NCBI RefSeq assembly: GCF_001557235.1 | Contig: NZ_LSJI01000098.1 | Location: 1 to 8,468, forward strand | Direction: 5' to 3' | Source of the DNA: Phenylobacterium sp. CCH9-H3 | GTDB taxonomy: Bacteria; Pseudomonadota; Alphaproteobacteria; Caulobacterales; Caulobacteraceae | Length of the DNA stretch: 8,468 bases | Shown here: piece by piece, positions 1-5,791 of the stretch | How the letters are laid out: the number at the start of each line of letters is the position of its first letter | Position numbering within the stretch: position 1 is the stretch's first letter | Made by a program: the position numbers and the translations under genes | The notes under the pieces: model-generated | Database searches by the model: none | Seen by the model: only the letters and a program-made list of their open reading frames with translations | Told to the model about the DNA's origin: nothing

Positions 1-275
1 TTCGCCGTCCGACGGGCGAAGAGGTCGCGCGCTACTATCCCGAGCGTGCGGCGCGCCGCGGCGTGGAGGGGCGCGCGGTCATCGGCTGCAGAGTCGCCGC
101 GAGCGGACGCCTTGAGGCCTGCGCCGTCGTCACCGAGACCCCGGACGGGGAGGGCTTTGGATCGGCGGCGTTGAAGATGAGCCGGCACTTCAAGTTGCGG
201 CCGATGACGCGCGACGGAGTTCCCGTCTCGGGCGGCACGATCCGCATACCGATCCGATTCAACCTTCCCGACTAG
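1..275 (+). CDS. TonB-family energy transducer, C-terminal domain (partial, 5' end outside window)
   Basis: The open frame runs in from the left edge (first whole codon at base 3) and stops at TAG 273-275, giving about 90 residues. The visible part reads as a TonB C-terminal domain: a YPERAARRGVEGRAVI-type start, a 'G-x-L-x-A-C-x-V' strand, then 'GFGSAAL' and a final strand ending 'IRIPIRFNLPD'. In TonB-family proteins this periplasmic domain contacts outer-membrane receptors or other envelope partners and passes on energy from ExbB/ExbD; the missing N-terminus would carry the inner-membrane anchor. Short TonB-like proteins of this kind are numerous in Caulobacterales and many have no assigned receptor. 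No terminator with a U-tract follows. The GTG at 63 is not a credible start because the domain begins upstream of it. Family assignment is fairly secure; the specific partner is unknown. Confidence 0.8.
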   Translation, partial: RRPTGEEVARYYPERAARRGVEGRAVIGCRVAASGRLEACAVVTETPDGEGFGSAALKMSRHFKLRPMTRDGVPVSGGTIRIPIRFNLPD

Positions 276-366
276 GCTTACGCCTGTCCGGAGAGTGCAT
301 TTTGGGACCTGCCCCGGGGATCGCCTGCATCCGGCGGACCGCGCTGGCGCCGAAGCTGCGATAGTC

Positions 367-397
367 GACCCGCAGACCTTTTGGGTCTGCGACGGTC
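367..397 (+). other. Leader hairpin upstream of the 424-786 gene
   Basis: CGCAGACC at 371-378 pairs perfectly with GGTCTGCG at 384-391 around a TTTTG loop. A further four pairs (367-370 with 394-397) form if two bases (392-393) bulge. No U-tract follows, so it is a poor intrinsic terminator for the TonB-family gene. It ends 26 bases before the ATG at 424 and leaves the Shine-Dalgarno sequence at 408-415 free. It could be a 5' UTR structure, an operator palindrome, or a factor-dependent terminator. Confidence 0.5.
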
Positions 398-423
398 CGT
401 TCACGTCAGGGAGGACGAAAGCG

Positions 424-786
424 ATGCAGGAATCCCATAACGCGACTGCGGTCCGGCAAGAGCGGCGGGCCCTCGATCCAGCGCGGGCCGCTCCCGCATG
501 GTCGCCGGCGGGGGAGGGAATCGTGTGCAGCCTGTTCAGCGTCCGTCCGCTGCGGAGCGGCGGATGGCGACTGCAGGGTGACGAGATGGAAACCGTCGTC
601 TTCAACCGGGGCGGCCATGCCGAGCGACAGGCGCGCGCGTTGGCCCAGGGCGTGGCGCGTCTCGGGCGCGATGCCAAGGTCAACGTCTACGACGCTGGCG
701 ACCGCCTGGTCGGATCTATCCGTTACTACGGCTGCCCTGAGCCGCCGGGCCCGGCGATGCGCGCCCGCTATCCCTGGGCGTCCTAG
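424..786 (+). CDS. Small protein with DUF2188-like core, function unknown
   Basis: The product is 120 residues if translation starts at ATG 424, which has an AGGGAGGA ribosome-binding site at 408-415. Residues 38-103 form the recognisable part: 'FSVRPLRSGGWRLQG', then an Ala/Arg-rich stretch (about 66-82) that looks helical, then 'VNVYDAGDRLVGSIRYYG'. This order (strand with Gly-x-Trp, amphipathic helix, acidic turn, closing strand) resembles DUF2188-type small proteins, whose role is unknown. Residues 1-33 are polar, Ala/Arg/Pro-rich and probably disordered. A GTG at 523, preceded by GGGGAGGGA at 511-519, would give an 87-residue form starting just before the core and is a serious alternative start. 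There is no signal peptide or membrane segment. The gene stands alone, with a leader hairpin upstream and a convergent tRNA gene downstream. Family assignment is tentative. Confidence 0.6.
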   Translation: MQESHNATAVRQERRALDPARAAPAWSPAGEGIVCSLFSVRPLRSGGWRLQGDEMETVVFNRGGHAERQARALAQGVARLGRDAKVNVYDAGDRLVGSIRYYGCPEPPGPAMRARYPWAS

Positions 787-884
787 CGGGTCCAGGCAGT
801 TGACGGCGCCACGAGAGCCTCAGCACCTTGGCCATGGACTCTCCTGTTCGGGATCGAGGGGACGTGATCGAGGCGCATACACGC

Positions 885-940
885 TCTCGCGCGCTCGTGA
901 TTCCGCGCGAGAACACCCGCGCGCGCTGCCAACAGCGCGC
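885..940. other. Two adjacent perfect hairpins in the convergent intergenic region
   Basis: TCTCGCGCG (885-893) pairs perfectly with CGCGCGAGA (904-912) over a 10-base loop. Eight bases on, GCGCGCTG (921-928) pairs with CAGCGCGC (933-940) over a CCAA tetraloop. They lie between the plus-strand gene ending at 786 and the minus-strand tRNA, where opposing transcripts would meet. Neither has a U-tract on either strand, so terminator activity is uncertain. The rest of 787-978 holds no convincing ORF. A TTGACG at 800-805 has no matching -10. Confidence 0.4.
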
Positions 941-978
941 CGCCCTGAGGCATTCTAGAGCTGCAACTGGTTTGAGGG

Positions 979-1013
979 TGCTTCCCCAACGCCTTGAAAG
1001 CGTTGGGGAAGCA
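979..1013 (-). terminator. 14-bp perfect hairpin abutting the 3' end of tRNA-Thr
   Basis: The 14-base arm at 979-992 is the exact reverse complement of 1000-1013, with a 7-base loop (993-999). Read on the minus strand, the stem begins at the first base after the tRNA CCA. It is the obvious candidate for ending tRNA transcription or marking the trailer for 3' processing. The following minus-strand bases are CCCTCAAACC, so there is no U-tract and it is not a classic intrinsic terminator. It could also act on plus-strand transcripts from the 424-786 gene. Confidence 0.55.
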
Positions 1014-1088
<75 letters not shown>

Positions 1089-1098
1089 GAAGGCGGGC

Positions 1099-1127
1099 GC
1101 TATAGCGGGAGCCGGGCGCGGCGTGAA
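1099..1127 (-). promoter_or_regulatory. Promoter of tRNA-Thr
   Basis: On the minus strand TTCACGC (bases 1127-1121) is followed after 14 bases by GCTATAGC (1106-1099). The Caulobacter housekeeping consensus is TTGACGS - N10-14 - GCTANAWC; this matches 6 of 7 and 7 of 8 positions with legal spacing. Transcription would begin about 4-6 bases before the mature 5' end at 1088, a short leader typical of a tRNA gene. Confidence 0.65.
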
Positions 1128-1185
1128 GCCCCAAATCGAATGGTGGACGCTTGACGAGCGAGACGCCTCGCCGCACCTCGGGGGC

Positions 1186-1332
1186 ATGGCCGAGGATGAG
1201 AAGGGCAAGACGGGCGCGCGAGATCCGCGTGAGGCGAAGCTCGCGCAAGCGCTGCGGGCCAACCTGCGCCGCCGCAAGGTTCCCGCCGCAGGCCAGTCTG
1301 CGCAGAAAGCCGACAGGTCCACGACCGATTGA
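1186..1332 (+). CDS. Small basic conserved-looking protein upstream of murA
   Basis: The product is 48 residues from ATG 1186 to TGA 1330-1332. It begins with an acidic/lysine-rich head (MAEDEKGK), then '[20 protein letters not shown]' at about 12-31, a likely amphipathic basic helix, and a polar tail. From memory, small proteins with a similar '[13 protein letters not shown]' core lie before murA in other Caulobacterales; I know no function. The cluster of Arg/Lys on one helix would suit RNA, DNA or membrane contact, but this is speculation. The frame is open back to a GTG at 1123; I prefer 1186 because the extra N-terminal residues look unlike the conserved head. Neither start has a good Shine-Dalgarno. 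The murA gene begins 89 bases downstream. Confidence 0.6.
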   Translation: MAEDEKGKTGARDPREAKLAQALRANLRRRKVPAAGQSAQKADRSTTD

Positions 1333-1336
1333 CGAC

Positions 1337-1366
1337 TTGGCGGGTTCCCGGCGGGCAGGCTAGATA
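1337..1366 (+). promoter_or_regulatory. Putative murA promoter
   Basis: TTGGCGG (1337-1343) and GCTAGATA (1359-1366) are separated by 15 bases, close to the Caulobacter consensus TTGACGS - N10-14 - GCTANAWC (6 of 7 and 7 of 8 matches; spacing one base over). Transcription would start near 1373, leaving about 50 bases of leader before the TTG at 1422. The -10 lies between the arms of a perfect 8-bp inverted repeat. Confidence 0.45.
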
Positions 1367-1374
1367 CCCGCCGG
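1348..1374. repeat. Perfect 8-bp inverted repeat around the murA -10 element
   Basis: CCGGCGGG (1348-1355) and CCCGCCGG (1367-1374) are exact reverse complements separated by 11 bases that contain GCTAGATA. As DNA it could be an operator overlapping the promoter; as RNA it would be a hairpin ending transcription from the small upstream gene, though no U-tract follows. High G+C raises the background of such palindromes. Confidence 0.45.
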
Positions 1375-1421
1375 AGGCGCCGCAGAGGAAAGCGGCCCGG
1401 GCCAGTTTCGAAGGATATCGA

Positions 1422-2714
1422 TTGGATCGCATCGCCATCACCGGCGGCGCGCGGCTGCAGGGGGAAATCCCGATCAGCGGCGCCAAGAACTCGGCCATCA
1501 AGCTCATGGCGGCGAGCCTGCTCACCGAAGAACCGCTGCGGTTGACCAACATGCCGCGGCTCGCCGACACGCGGTTCCTGGGGCGGCTGCTGCAGCGGCT
1601 CGGTACGGAGGTCGTCGAGTCGGACGGCCCAGATGGGGCCGAGACACTGCTGACGACCCGGGAAATCGTGAGCGGCTTTGCGCCGTACGACCTGGTCCGG
1701 CAGATGCGCGCCTCATTCAATGTGCTTGGACCGCTGCTGGCCCGCAGCGGCCAGGCGAAGGTGTCCTTGCCGGGCGGTTGCACCATCGGCGCTCGCCCTG
1801 TGGACCTGCACCTGAAGGCCCTGGAGGCCCTGGGCGCCCATATCGAACTCCACGAAGGCTATGTGTACGCCCAGACCCCCCGCGGCCTGACGGGCGGCGA
1901 GGTGGAGTTCCCGTTTGTCTCGGTGGGCGCCACAGAACACACAATGTTGGCCGCCGTGCTGGCCAAGGGCGAGACGGTGATGCGGAATGCGGCCTGCGAG
2001 CCGGAAATCGTCGATCTGGCCGATTGTCTCAACAAGATGGGCGCCAGGATCACCGGCGCCGGGACGTCCACCATTTGGATCGAGGGCGTCGCACGCCTGG
2101 GCGGGGCGACCCACGACGTGCTGCCCGACCGCATCGAGACCGGCACCTATGCGCTGGCCGCGGCGATGGCTGGGGGCGACGTACGCCTGACCCGCACCCG
2201 CAGCGACTTCATCCAGCCTGTGCTCGACAAAATGGTCGAGGCGGGCGTCGAGGTGACGCCGCACAACGACGGCCTGACCATCAGACGCAACGGCGGCAAG
2301 CTGAAGCCGGTGGAGATCACGACCGAACCCTATCCCGGATTCCCCACCGATCTGCAGGCTCCGTTCATGGCGTTGATGACCCTGGCGGATGGCGAGAGCG
2401 TCATCCGCGAGACCATCTTCGAGAACCGCCTCATGCACGTGCCTGAGTTGGGCCGGCTGGGCGCGGACATCTCGGTCCACGGCGGCGAGGCGCGGGTGCG
2501 CGGCGTTGAGCGCCTGGAAGGCGCCCAGGTGATGGCGACCGACCTACGCGCCTCGGTGAGCCTGGTCATCGCGGGCTTGGCAGCCCGCGGCGAGACCGTG
2601 GTCAATCGCGTCTATCACCTGGATCGCGGATTCGAGCGTCTGGAAGAGAAGCTGAGCGCCTGCGGCGCGCAGATCCGGCGGCTGAAGGGTGAAGGCGGCG
2701 AGGAGACCGAGTAG
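1422..2714 (+). CDS. murA: UDP-N-acetylglucosamine 1-carboxyvinyltransferase
   Basis: MurA transfers enolpyruvate from phosphoenolpyruvate to UDP-GlcNAc, the first committed step of peptidoglycan synthesis, in the cytoplasm. The 430-residue length is normal. Substrate-contact residues are present: K22-N23 in 'ISGAKNS', the catalytic loop '[10 protein letters not shown]' with Cys120 (E. coli Cys115; Cys is the fosfomycin-sensitive form), Asp310 in 'YPGFPTD', Arg376 in 'DLRAS' and Arg402 in 'HLDRGFER'. I place the start at TTG 1422, which gives the family N-terminus 'MDRIAITGG' and has AAGGA at 1411-1415, six bases upstream. The frame is open back to TTG 1329, but the extra residues do not resemble MurA. 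The DUF2948 gene follows after four bases, so they are probably co-transcribed. Confidence 0.97.
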   Translation: MDRIAITGGARLQGEIPISGAKNSAIKLMAASLLTEEPLRLTNMPRLADTRFLGRLLQRLGTEVVESDGPDGAETLLTTREIVSGFAPYDLVRQMRASFNVLGPLLARSGQAKVSLPGGCTIGARPVDLHLKALEALGAHIELHEGYVYAQTPRGLTGGEVEFPFVSVGATEHTMLAAVLAKGETVMRNAACEPEIVDLADCLNKMGARITGAGTSTIWIEGVARLGGATHDVLPDRIETGTYALAAAMAGGDVRLTRTRSDFIQPVLDKMVEAGVEVTPHNDGLTIRRNGGKLKPVEITTEPYPGFPTDLQAPFMALMTLADGESVIRETIFENRLMHVPELGRLGADISVHGGEARVRGVERLEGAQVMATDLRASVSLVIAGLAARGETVVNRVYHLDRGFERLEEKLSACGAQIRRLKGEGGEETE

Positions 2715-2718
2715 GCCG

Positions 2719-3144
2719 ATGGCCGATCCCAGCCCACTCCGACTTCTGGCGCAAGACCAGGACGACCTGGCGGTGATCTCGGCCGCCCTGCAGGACGCCA
2801 TCGCAAAGGTCGGCGACATCTCCTACGAGGCCAAGGCCCGGCGGCTGACCATCGCCTTCAACCGCTTCCGCTGGGAATCGGGCAGCCGGCAACGCGTGCG
2901 TGCGGCCCTGCAGGTGGGCGGCGTCCTGGCGTTGCAGGCTCGAAAGATCCGCCGCGACCGCCGCGACGCGGTCGTGGAACTGCTGGCGATAGGCTTCGAG
3001 GCCGGCGAGCCGCCAGGCGGCGTTCTGACGCTGAGCTTCGCGGGCGGCGGCGACCTGCGTGCGGACGTGGAATGCGTCGATGCGGTGCTGGCGGACGTCT
3101 CGGCGCCGTGGCCGACGCCCCGCGCCCCCGCTCACGAAGCCTGA
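2719..3144 (+). CDS. DUF2948 family protein
   Basis: The product is 141 residues from ATG 2719 to TGA 3142-3144. The N-terminal half carries the family's characteristic run: 'LLAQDQDDLAVISAALQDA' (about 9-27), 'KVGDISYEAKARRLTIAFNR' (30-49) and 'FRWE'. A basic stretch (ARKIRRDRR, about 73-81) and a C-terminal part with alternating strands ('VLTLSFAGGGDLRADVECVDAVLADVSAPW') follow. There is no signal peptide or membrane segment, so it is probably cytoplasmic. DUF2948 proteins are alphaproteobacterial, commonly sit between murA and hisD, and have no known function; the context does not decide between cell wall and histidine roles. It starts four bases after murA, with AGGAG at 2701-2705 inside the murA end, which suggests translational coupling. 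Confidence 0.88.
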   Translation: MADPSPLRLLAQDQDDLAVISAALQDAIAKVGDISYEAKARRLTIAFNRFRWESGSRQRVRAALQVGGVLALQARKIRRDRRDAVVELLAIGFEAGEPPGGVLTLSFAGGGDLRADVECVDAVLADVSAPWPTPRAPAHEA

Positions 3145-3167
3145 GCGAGTGGTCTTGGCCTGCGCGC

Positions 3168-3183
3168 GCCGCTAAAGAGCGGC
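3168..3183 (+). promoter_or_regulatory. Hairpin over the hisD ribosome-binding region
   Basis: GCCGCT (3168-3173) pairs perfectly with AGCGGC (3178-3183) over an AAAG loop, ending two bases before the hisD ATG. The only purine-rich Shine-Dalgarno-like bases (AAAGAG, 3174-3179) lie in the loop and 3' arm. If it folds in the mRNA, it should lower independent hisD initiation and make it depend on coupling or unfolding. Confidence 0.4.
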
Positions 3184-3185
3184 CC

Positions 3186-4472
3186 ATGCGCCGCTTTCGC
3201 TTTTCCGATCCAGGGTTCCAGGCCGCCTTCTCGGCCTTCGTCAACGAACGCCGCGACACGCCCGAAGACGTCGACGCGGTGGTCCGGGACGTGCTGGCCG
3301 CGGTCCGCGCCGAAGGCGTCGCCGCGTTGCTGCGCTACGCGCGTGACTTCGACCGCGTCGAACTGACGGAAGCCACGCTGCGGGTCAGCGCAGATGAGAT
3401 CGCCGAGGGCGCAGCGGCTTGTCCGGCCGAGGTGCGGGACGCCATCGCCTTCGCGGCTCGCCGGATCCGCGCCTACCACGAGCGCCAACGCCCTGCCGAC
3501 CAGCGCTTCGTCGACGAGGCCGGGGTGGAACTGGGCTGGCGCTGGACGCCGTTGGAGTCGGTCGGGATCTATGTGCCCGGCGGGCGGGCCGCCTATCCCT
3601 CTACCGTGCTCATGAACGCCGTGCCAGCGGCGGCGGCCGGCGTGGCGCGGATCGCGATGGTGACGCCGCCGGGCCGGTTGCAGGCGGCTGTGCTGGCGGC
3701 GGCCCAAGAGGCGGGCGTCACAGAGATCTGGCGGGTGGGCGGCGCCCAGGCCGTGGCCGCGCTGGCCTATGGCGCTGGCCCGATCAAGCCCGTCGACAAG
3801 ATCGTGGGCCCCGGAAACGCCTTCGTCACGGCGGCGAAGCGTCGGGTCTACGGCGTGGTCGGCATCGACGCCCTGGCCGGTCCTTCGGAGATCGTCGTCG
3901 TCGCGGACGGCGCGAGTAGTCCGCAGTGGATCGCCGCCGACCTGCTTTCGCAGGCCGAGCACGACCCGGCCGCCCAATCCATCCTGATCACCGACGACGA
4001 GGCTTTCGCCGGTCTGGTGGAGGCTGCGGTCGAGGAGCAGCTGGGGGCGCTTTCGACCGGCGAGGATGCGCGCGCCTCCTGGCGCGACCACGGGGCGATC
4101 GTCATCGCGCCGCTGGAGGAAGCTCCCGGCCTGGTGGACGAGATCGCTCCCGAGCACGTGGAATTCGCGCTGGACGAGCCTGAACGACTGGCCGACCGGG
4201 TTCGCCATGCCGGCGCGATCTTCCTCGGCCGCCACGCGCCCGAAGCGGTCGGCGACTATGTCGCCGGTTCGAACCACGTCTTGCCGACGAGCCGGGCGGC
4301 GCGTTTCTCCTCCGGCCTGTCGCTCTATGACTTCCTCAAGCGCACCTCGCTCGTGAAGTGCGACGCCGACTCGTTCGCGCGCCTAGCGCCCGCCACCATC
4401 GCCCTTGCGGAGGCGGAGGGGCTCCCGGCGCACGCCCGGTCGGCGGCGATCCGGCTGGGGCAGGGGCGCTAG
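3186..4472 (+). CDS. hisD: Histidinol dehydrogenase
   Basis: HisD oxidises L-histidinol to L-histidine in two NAD-dependent steps through histidinal, completing histidine synthesis in the cytoplasm; it is a zinc enzyme. The 428 residues match the family. Motifs in order: 'SVGIYVPGGRAAYPSTVLMN' (125-144), 'VGGAQAVAALAYG' (184-196), 'DKIVGPGNAFV' (204-214), 'IDALAGPSEI' (227-236), 'LLSQAEHDP' with zinc ligands Gln256 and His259, the catalytic pair Glu323-His324 in 'APEHVE', Asp357 in 'VGDYVAGSNHVLPT', and His416 in 'LPAHARS'. ATG 3186 gives the usual N-terminus (MRRFRFSDPGF). The gene follows DUF2948 by 41 bases and its TAG overlaps the GTG of the channel gene by one base. No other his genes are in view. 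Confidence 0.97.
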   Translation: MRRFRFSDPGFQAAFSAFVNERRDTPEDVDAVVRDVLAAVRAEGVAALLRYARDFDRVELTEATLRVSADEIAEGAAACPAEVRDAIAFAARRIRAYHERQRPADQRFVDEAGVELGWRWTPLESVGIYVPGGRAAYPSTVLMNAVPAAAAGVARIAMVTPPGRLQAAVLAAAQEAGVTEIWRVGGAQAVAALAYGAGPIKPVDKIVGPGNAFVTAAKRRVYGVVGIDALAGPSEIVVVADGASSPQWIAADLLSQAEHDPAAQSILITDDEAFAGLVEAAVEEQLGALSTGEDARASWRDHGAIVIAPLEEAPGLVDEIAPEHVEFALDEPERLADRVRHAGAIFLGRHAPEAVGDYVAGSNHVLPTSRAARFSSGLSLYDFLKRTSLVKCDADSFARLAPATIALAEAEGLPAHARSAAIRLGQGR

Positions 4473-5698
4473 TGTTCGCCGCGGACGCGCCGGCCAAGGC
4501 CGCAGCGGCGGCGGAGCCGGCCAAGCCGGGCTTCACCGAGCAGCTGGTGACCTCGACGACGGCGGCGGTCGACCACATCCTGGGCCTTGATCCCATCGAA
4601 GCGGGAATCAACGCGGCCCTGTCGATTGGCGTCGTTCTCGCCGTCTACGGCGCGCTCTGGCTCGTTCGCCGGCTCTCTGATCATTGGCTCGCGCGGGTCC
4701 ACGTCGGCGGCGCGGGGGACGAGGCGGCGCGCACGCAGCAGGCCGCGCGCTTCACCTGGGGTCTGTTGCGCCTGGCCGCGGTCGTCGGCGTCATCGTGCT
4801 CGTCCTGGGAATCTGGGGCGTGGATGCTAGAGCCTGGCTGTCGGGCGACGCAGGCGCCCGGCTCGTTCGCCTGGGTTTGGTGATCATCATCGCCACGGCG
4901 CTGGTCGAGATCTCCGGCTTCATCATCAAGCGCTTGGTCGGCGGCTTTGCGCGCCGCAGCGCCGACCCGCGCCGCGCGGCGCAGCTGCGCACTCTGGGTC
5001 CGATCCTGACCGGTTGCGCCCAGACCGTGCTTGTGGTGGTCGGCGGGCTGACGATCCTGACCGAACTGGGGCTGAAGGTCGGGCCGATCCTGGCCAGCGC
5101 GGGCGTCCTCGGCATCGCCGTCGGATTCGGCGCGCAGACGCTGGTGAAGGATTTCCTGACCGGCCTGTTCCTGATCGCCGAGGACGTGGTCTCGGTGGGG
5201 GACAATGTGGAGATCGGCGGGTTCAGCGGCGCGGTGGAGGCCATGACGCTGCGGACGATCCGCCTGCGCGACGCCAACGCGACGCTGCACATCTTCCCCT
5301 ACAGCGAAGCCCAGGTCATCCATAACCGGACCAAGGTCTTCTCATCCTATCTGGCGGAAATCCCGGTCAGCTACGATACCGACCTCGACCGGGCGCTTGC
5401 GGTGATCCAGCAGGTCGGCGACGACCTGCGCGCCGACCCGGCGTTCAAGAAGCTGATCACCAAGCCGTTCGAGGTAATGGGCGTCGAGCGCCTGGCGGAC
5501 AACGCTGTCTACATCAAGGCCCGTTTCATCACTGAGCCGCGCGCCCAGTGGGATGTCGGCCGCGAGTTCAATCGGCGGCTCAAGAACGCGTTCGAGACGG
5601 CTCGCATCCTGGCGCCGGTGAAGACCACGCCGGTCCAGGCCCAGCCGCTGGAAGACCGTGCGCCGCCTGCGCCGCCCGCCCCCGAACCGGGAAGCTGA
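4472..5698 (+). CDS. MscS-family small-conductance mechanosensitive ion channel
   Basis: Channels of this family open under membrane tension to release solutes during osmotic downshock. With GTG 4472 as start the protein has 408 residues. Likely membrane segments are near 44-66, 96-117, 131-154, 177-198 and the pore helix about 203-222. The MscS core is clear: 'GVLGIAVGFGAQTLVKDFLTG' followed by 'VVSVGDNVEIGGFSGAVEAMTLRTIRLRD' (beta domain, about 240-267) and a C-terminal alpha/beta domain to about 380. The tail is Pro/Ala-rich. The start shares one base with the hisD stop, with GGGGCAGGGG upstream, implying co-transcription with hisD. The first residues (FAADAPAKA) resemble what follows a signal-peptide cleavage site, yet no hydrophobic leader precedes them in frame, so the true N-terminus is uncertain. 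Extra N-terminal helices make it larger than E. coli MscS (286 residues). Confidence 0.9.
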   Translation: MFAADAPAKAAAAAEPAKPGFTEQLVTSTTAAVDHILGLDPIEAGINAALSIGVVLAVYGALWLVRRLSDHWLARVHVGGAGDEAARTQQAARFTWGLLRLAAVVGVIVLVLGIWGVDARAWLSGDAGARLVRLGLVIIIATALVEISGFIIKRLVGGFARRSADPRRAAQLRTLGPILTGCAQTVLVVVGGLTILTELGLKVGPILASAGVLGIAVGFGAQTLVKDFLTGLFLIAEDVVSVGDNVEIGGFSGAVEAMTLRTIRLRDANATLHIFPYSEAQVIHNRTKVFSSYLAEIPVSYDTDLDRALAVIQQVGDDLRADPAFKKLITKPFEVMGVERLADNAVYIKARFITEPRAQWDVGREFNRRLKNAFETARILAPVKTTPVQAQPLEDRAPPAPPAPEPGS

Positions 5699-5791
5699 AC
5701 AGTTCCTGTCAGGGCGGGTGGCAGGCCCGTTCAGGCTGGGCCGTTTAGAAGCTGGGTCATCGAACTGAACGCAGAGGACGGAGCAAGACCC

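Noticed and set aside
800..830. TTGACG at 800-805 as a promoter -35
   Set aside because: No -10 resembling GCTANAWC or TATAAT lies at a suitable distance downstream.
1151..1180. TTGACGA at 1151-1157 as a promoter for the 48-residue gene
   Set aside because: The bases where the -10 should be (about 1168-1178) are G/C only.
1100..1786. A 228-codon minus-strand frame over the tRNA promoter, the small gene and the murA 5' end
   Set aside because: It covers the tRNA promoter and two plus-strand genes, and the Ser/Arg/Pro-rich product shows no domain.
1713..2480. A 255-codon minus-strand frame opposite murA
   Set aside because: It lies wholly within murA and its His/Gln/Gly-rich product has no recognisable family; it is a codon-bias shadow.
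3132..4277. A 381-codon open frame on the minus strand opposite hisD
   Set aside because: It mirrors a clear hisD gene. Long antisense frames are common in G+C-rich codons, and its translation (Arg/Gly/Asp-rich, no recognisable domain) looks like a shadow.
5724..5742. Hairpin GGCCC/GGGCC after the channel gene as a terminator
   Set aside because: The stem is only 5 bp with a 9-base loop and just three Ts follow after a G; too weak to call in this base composition.
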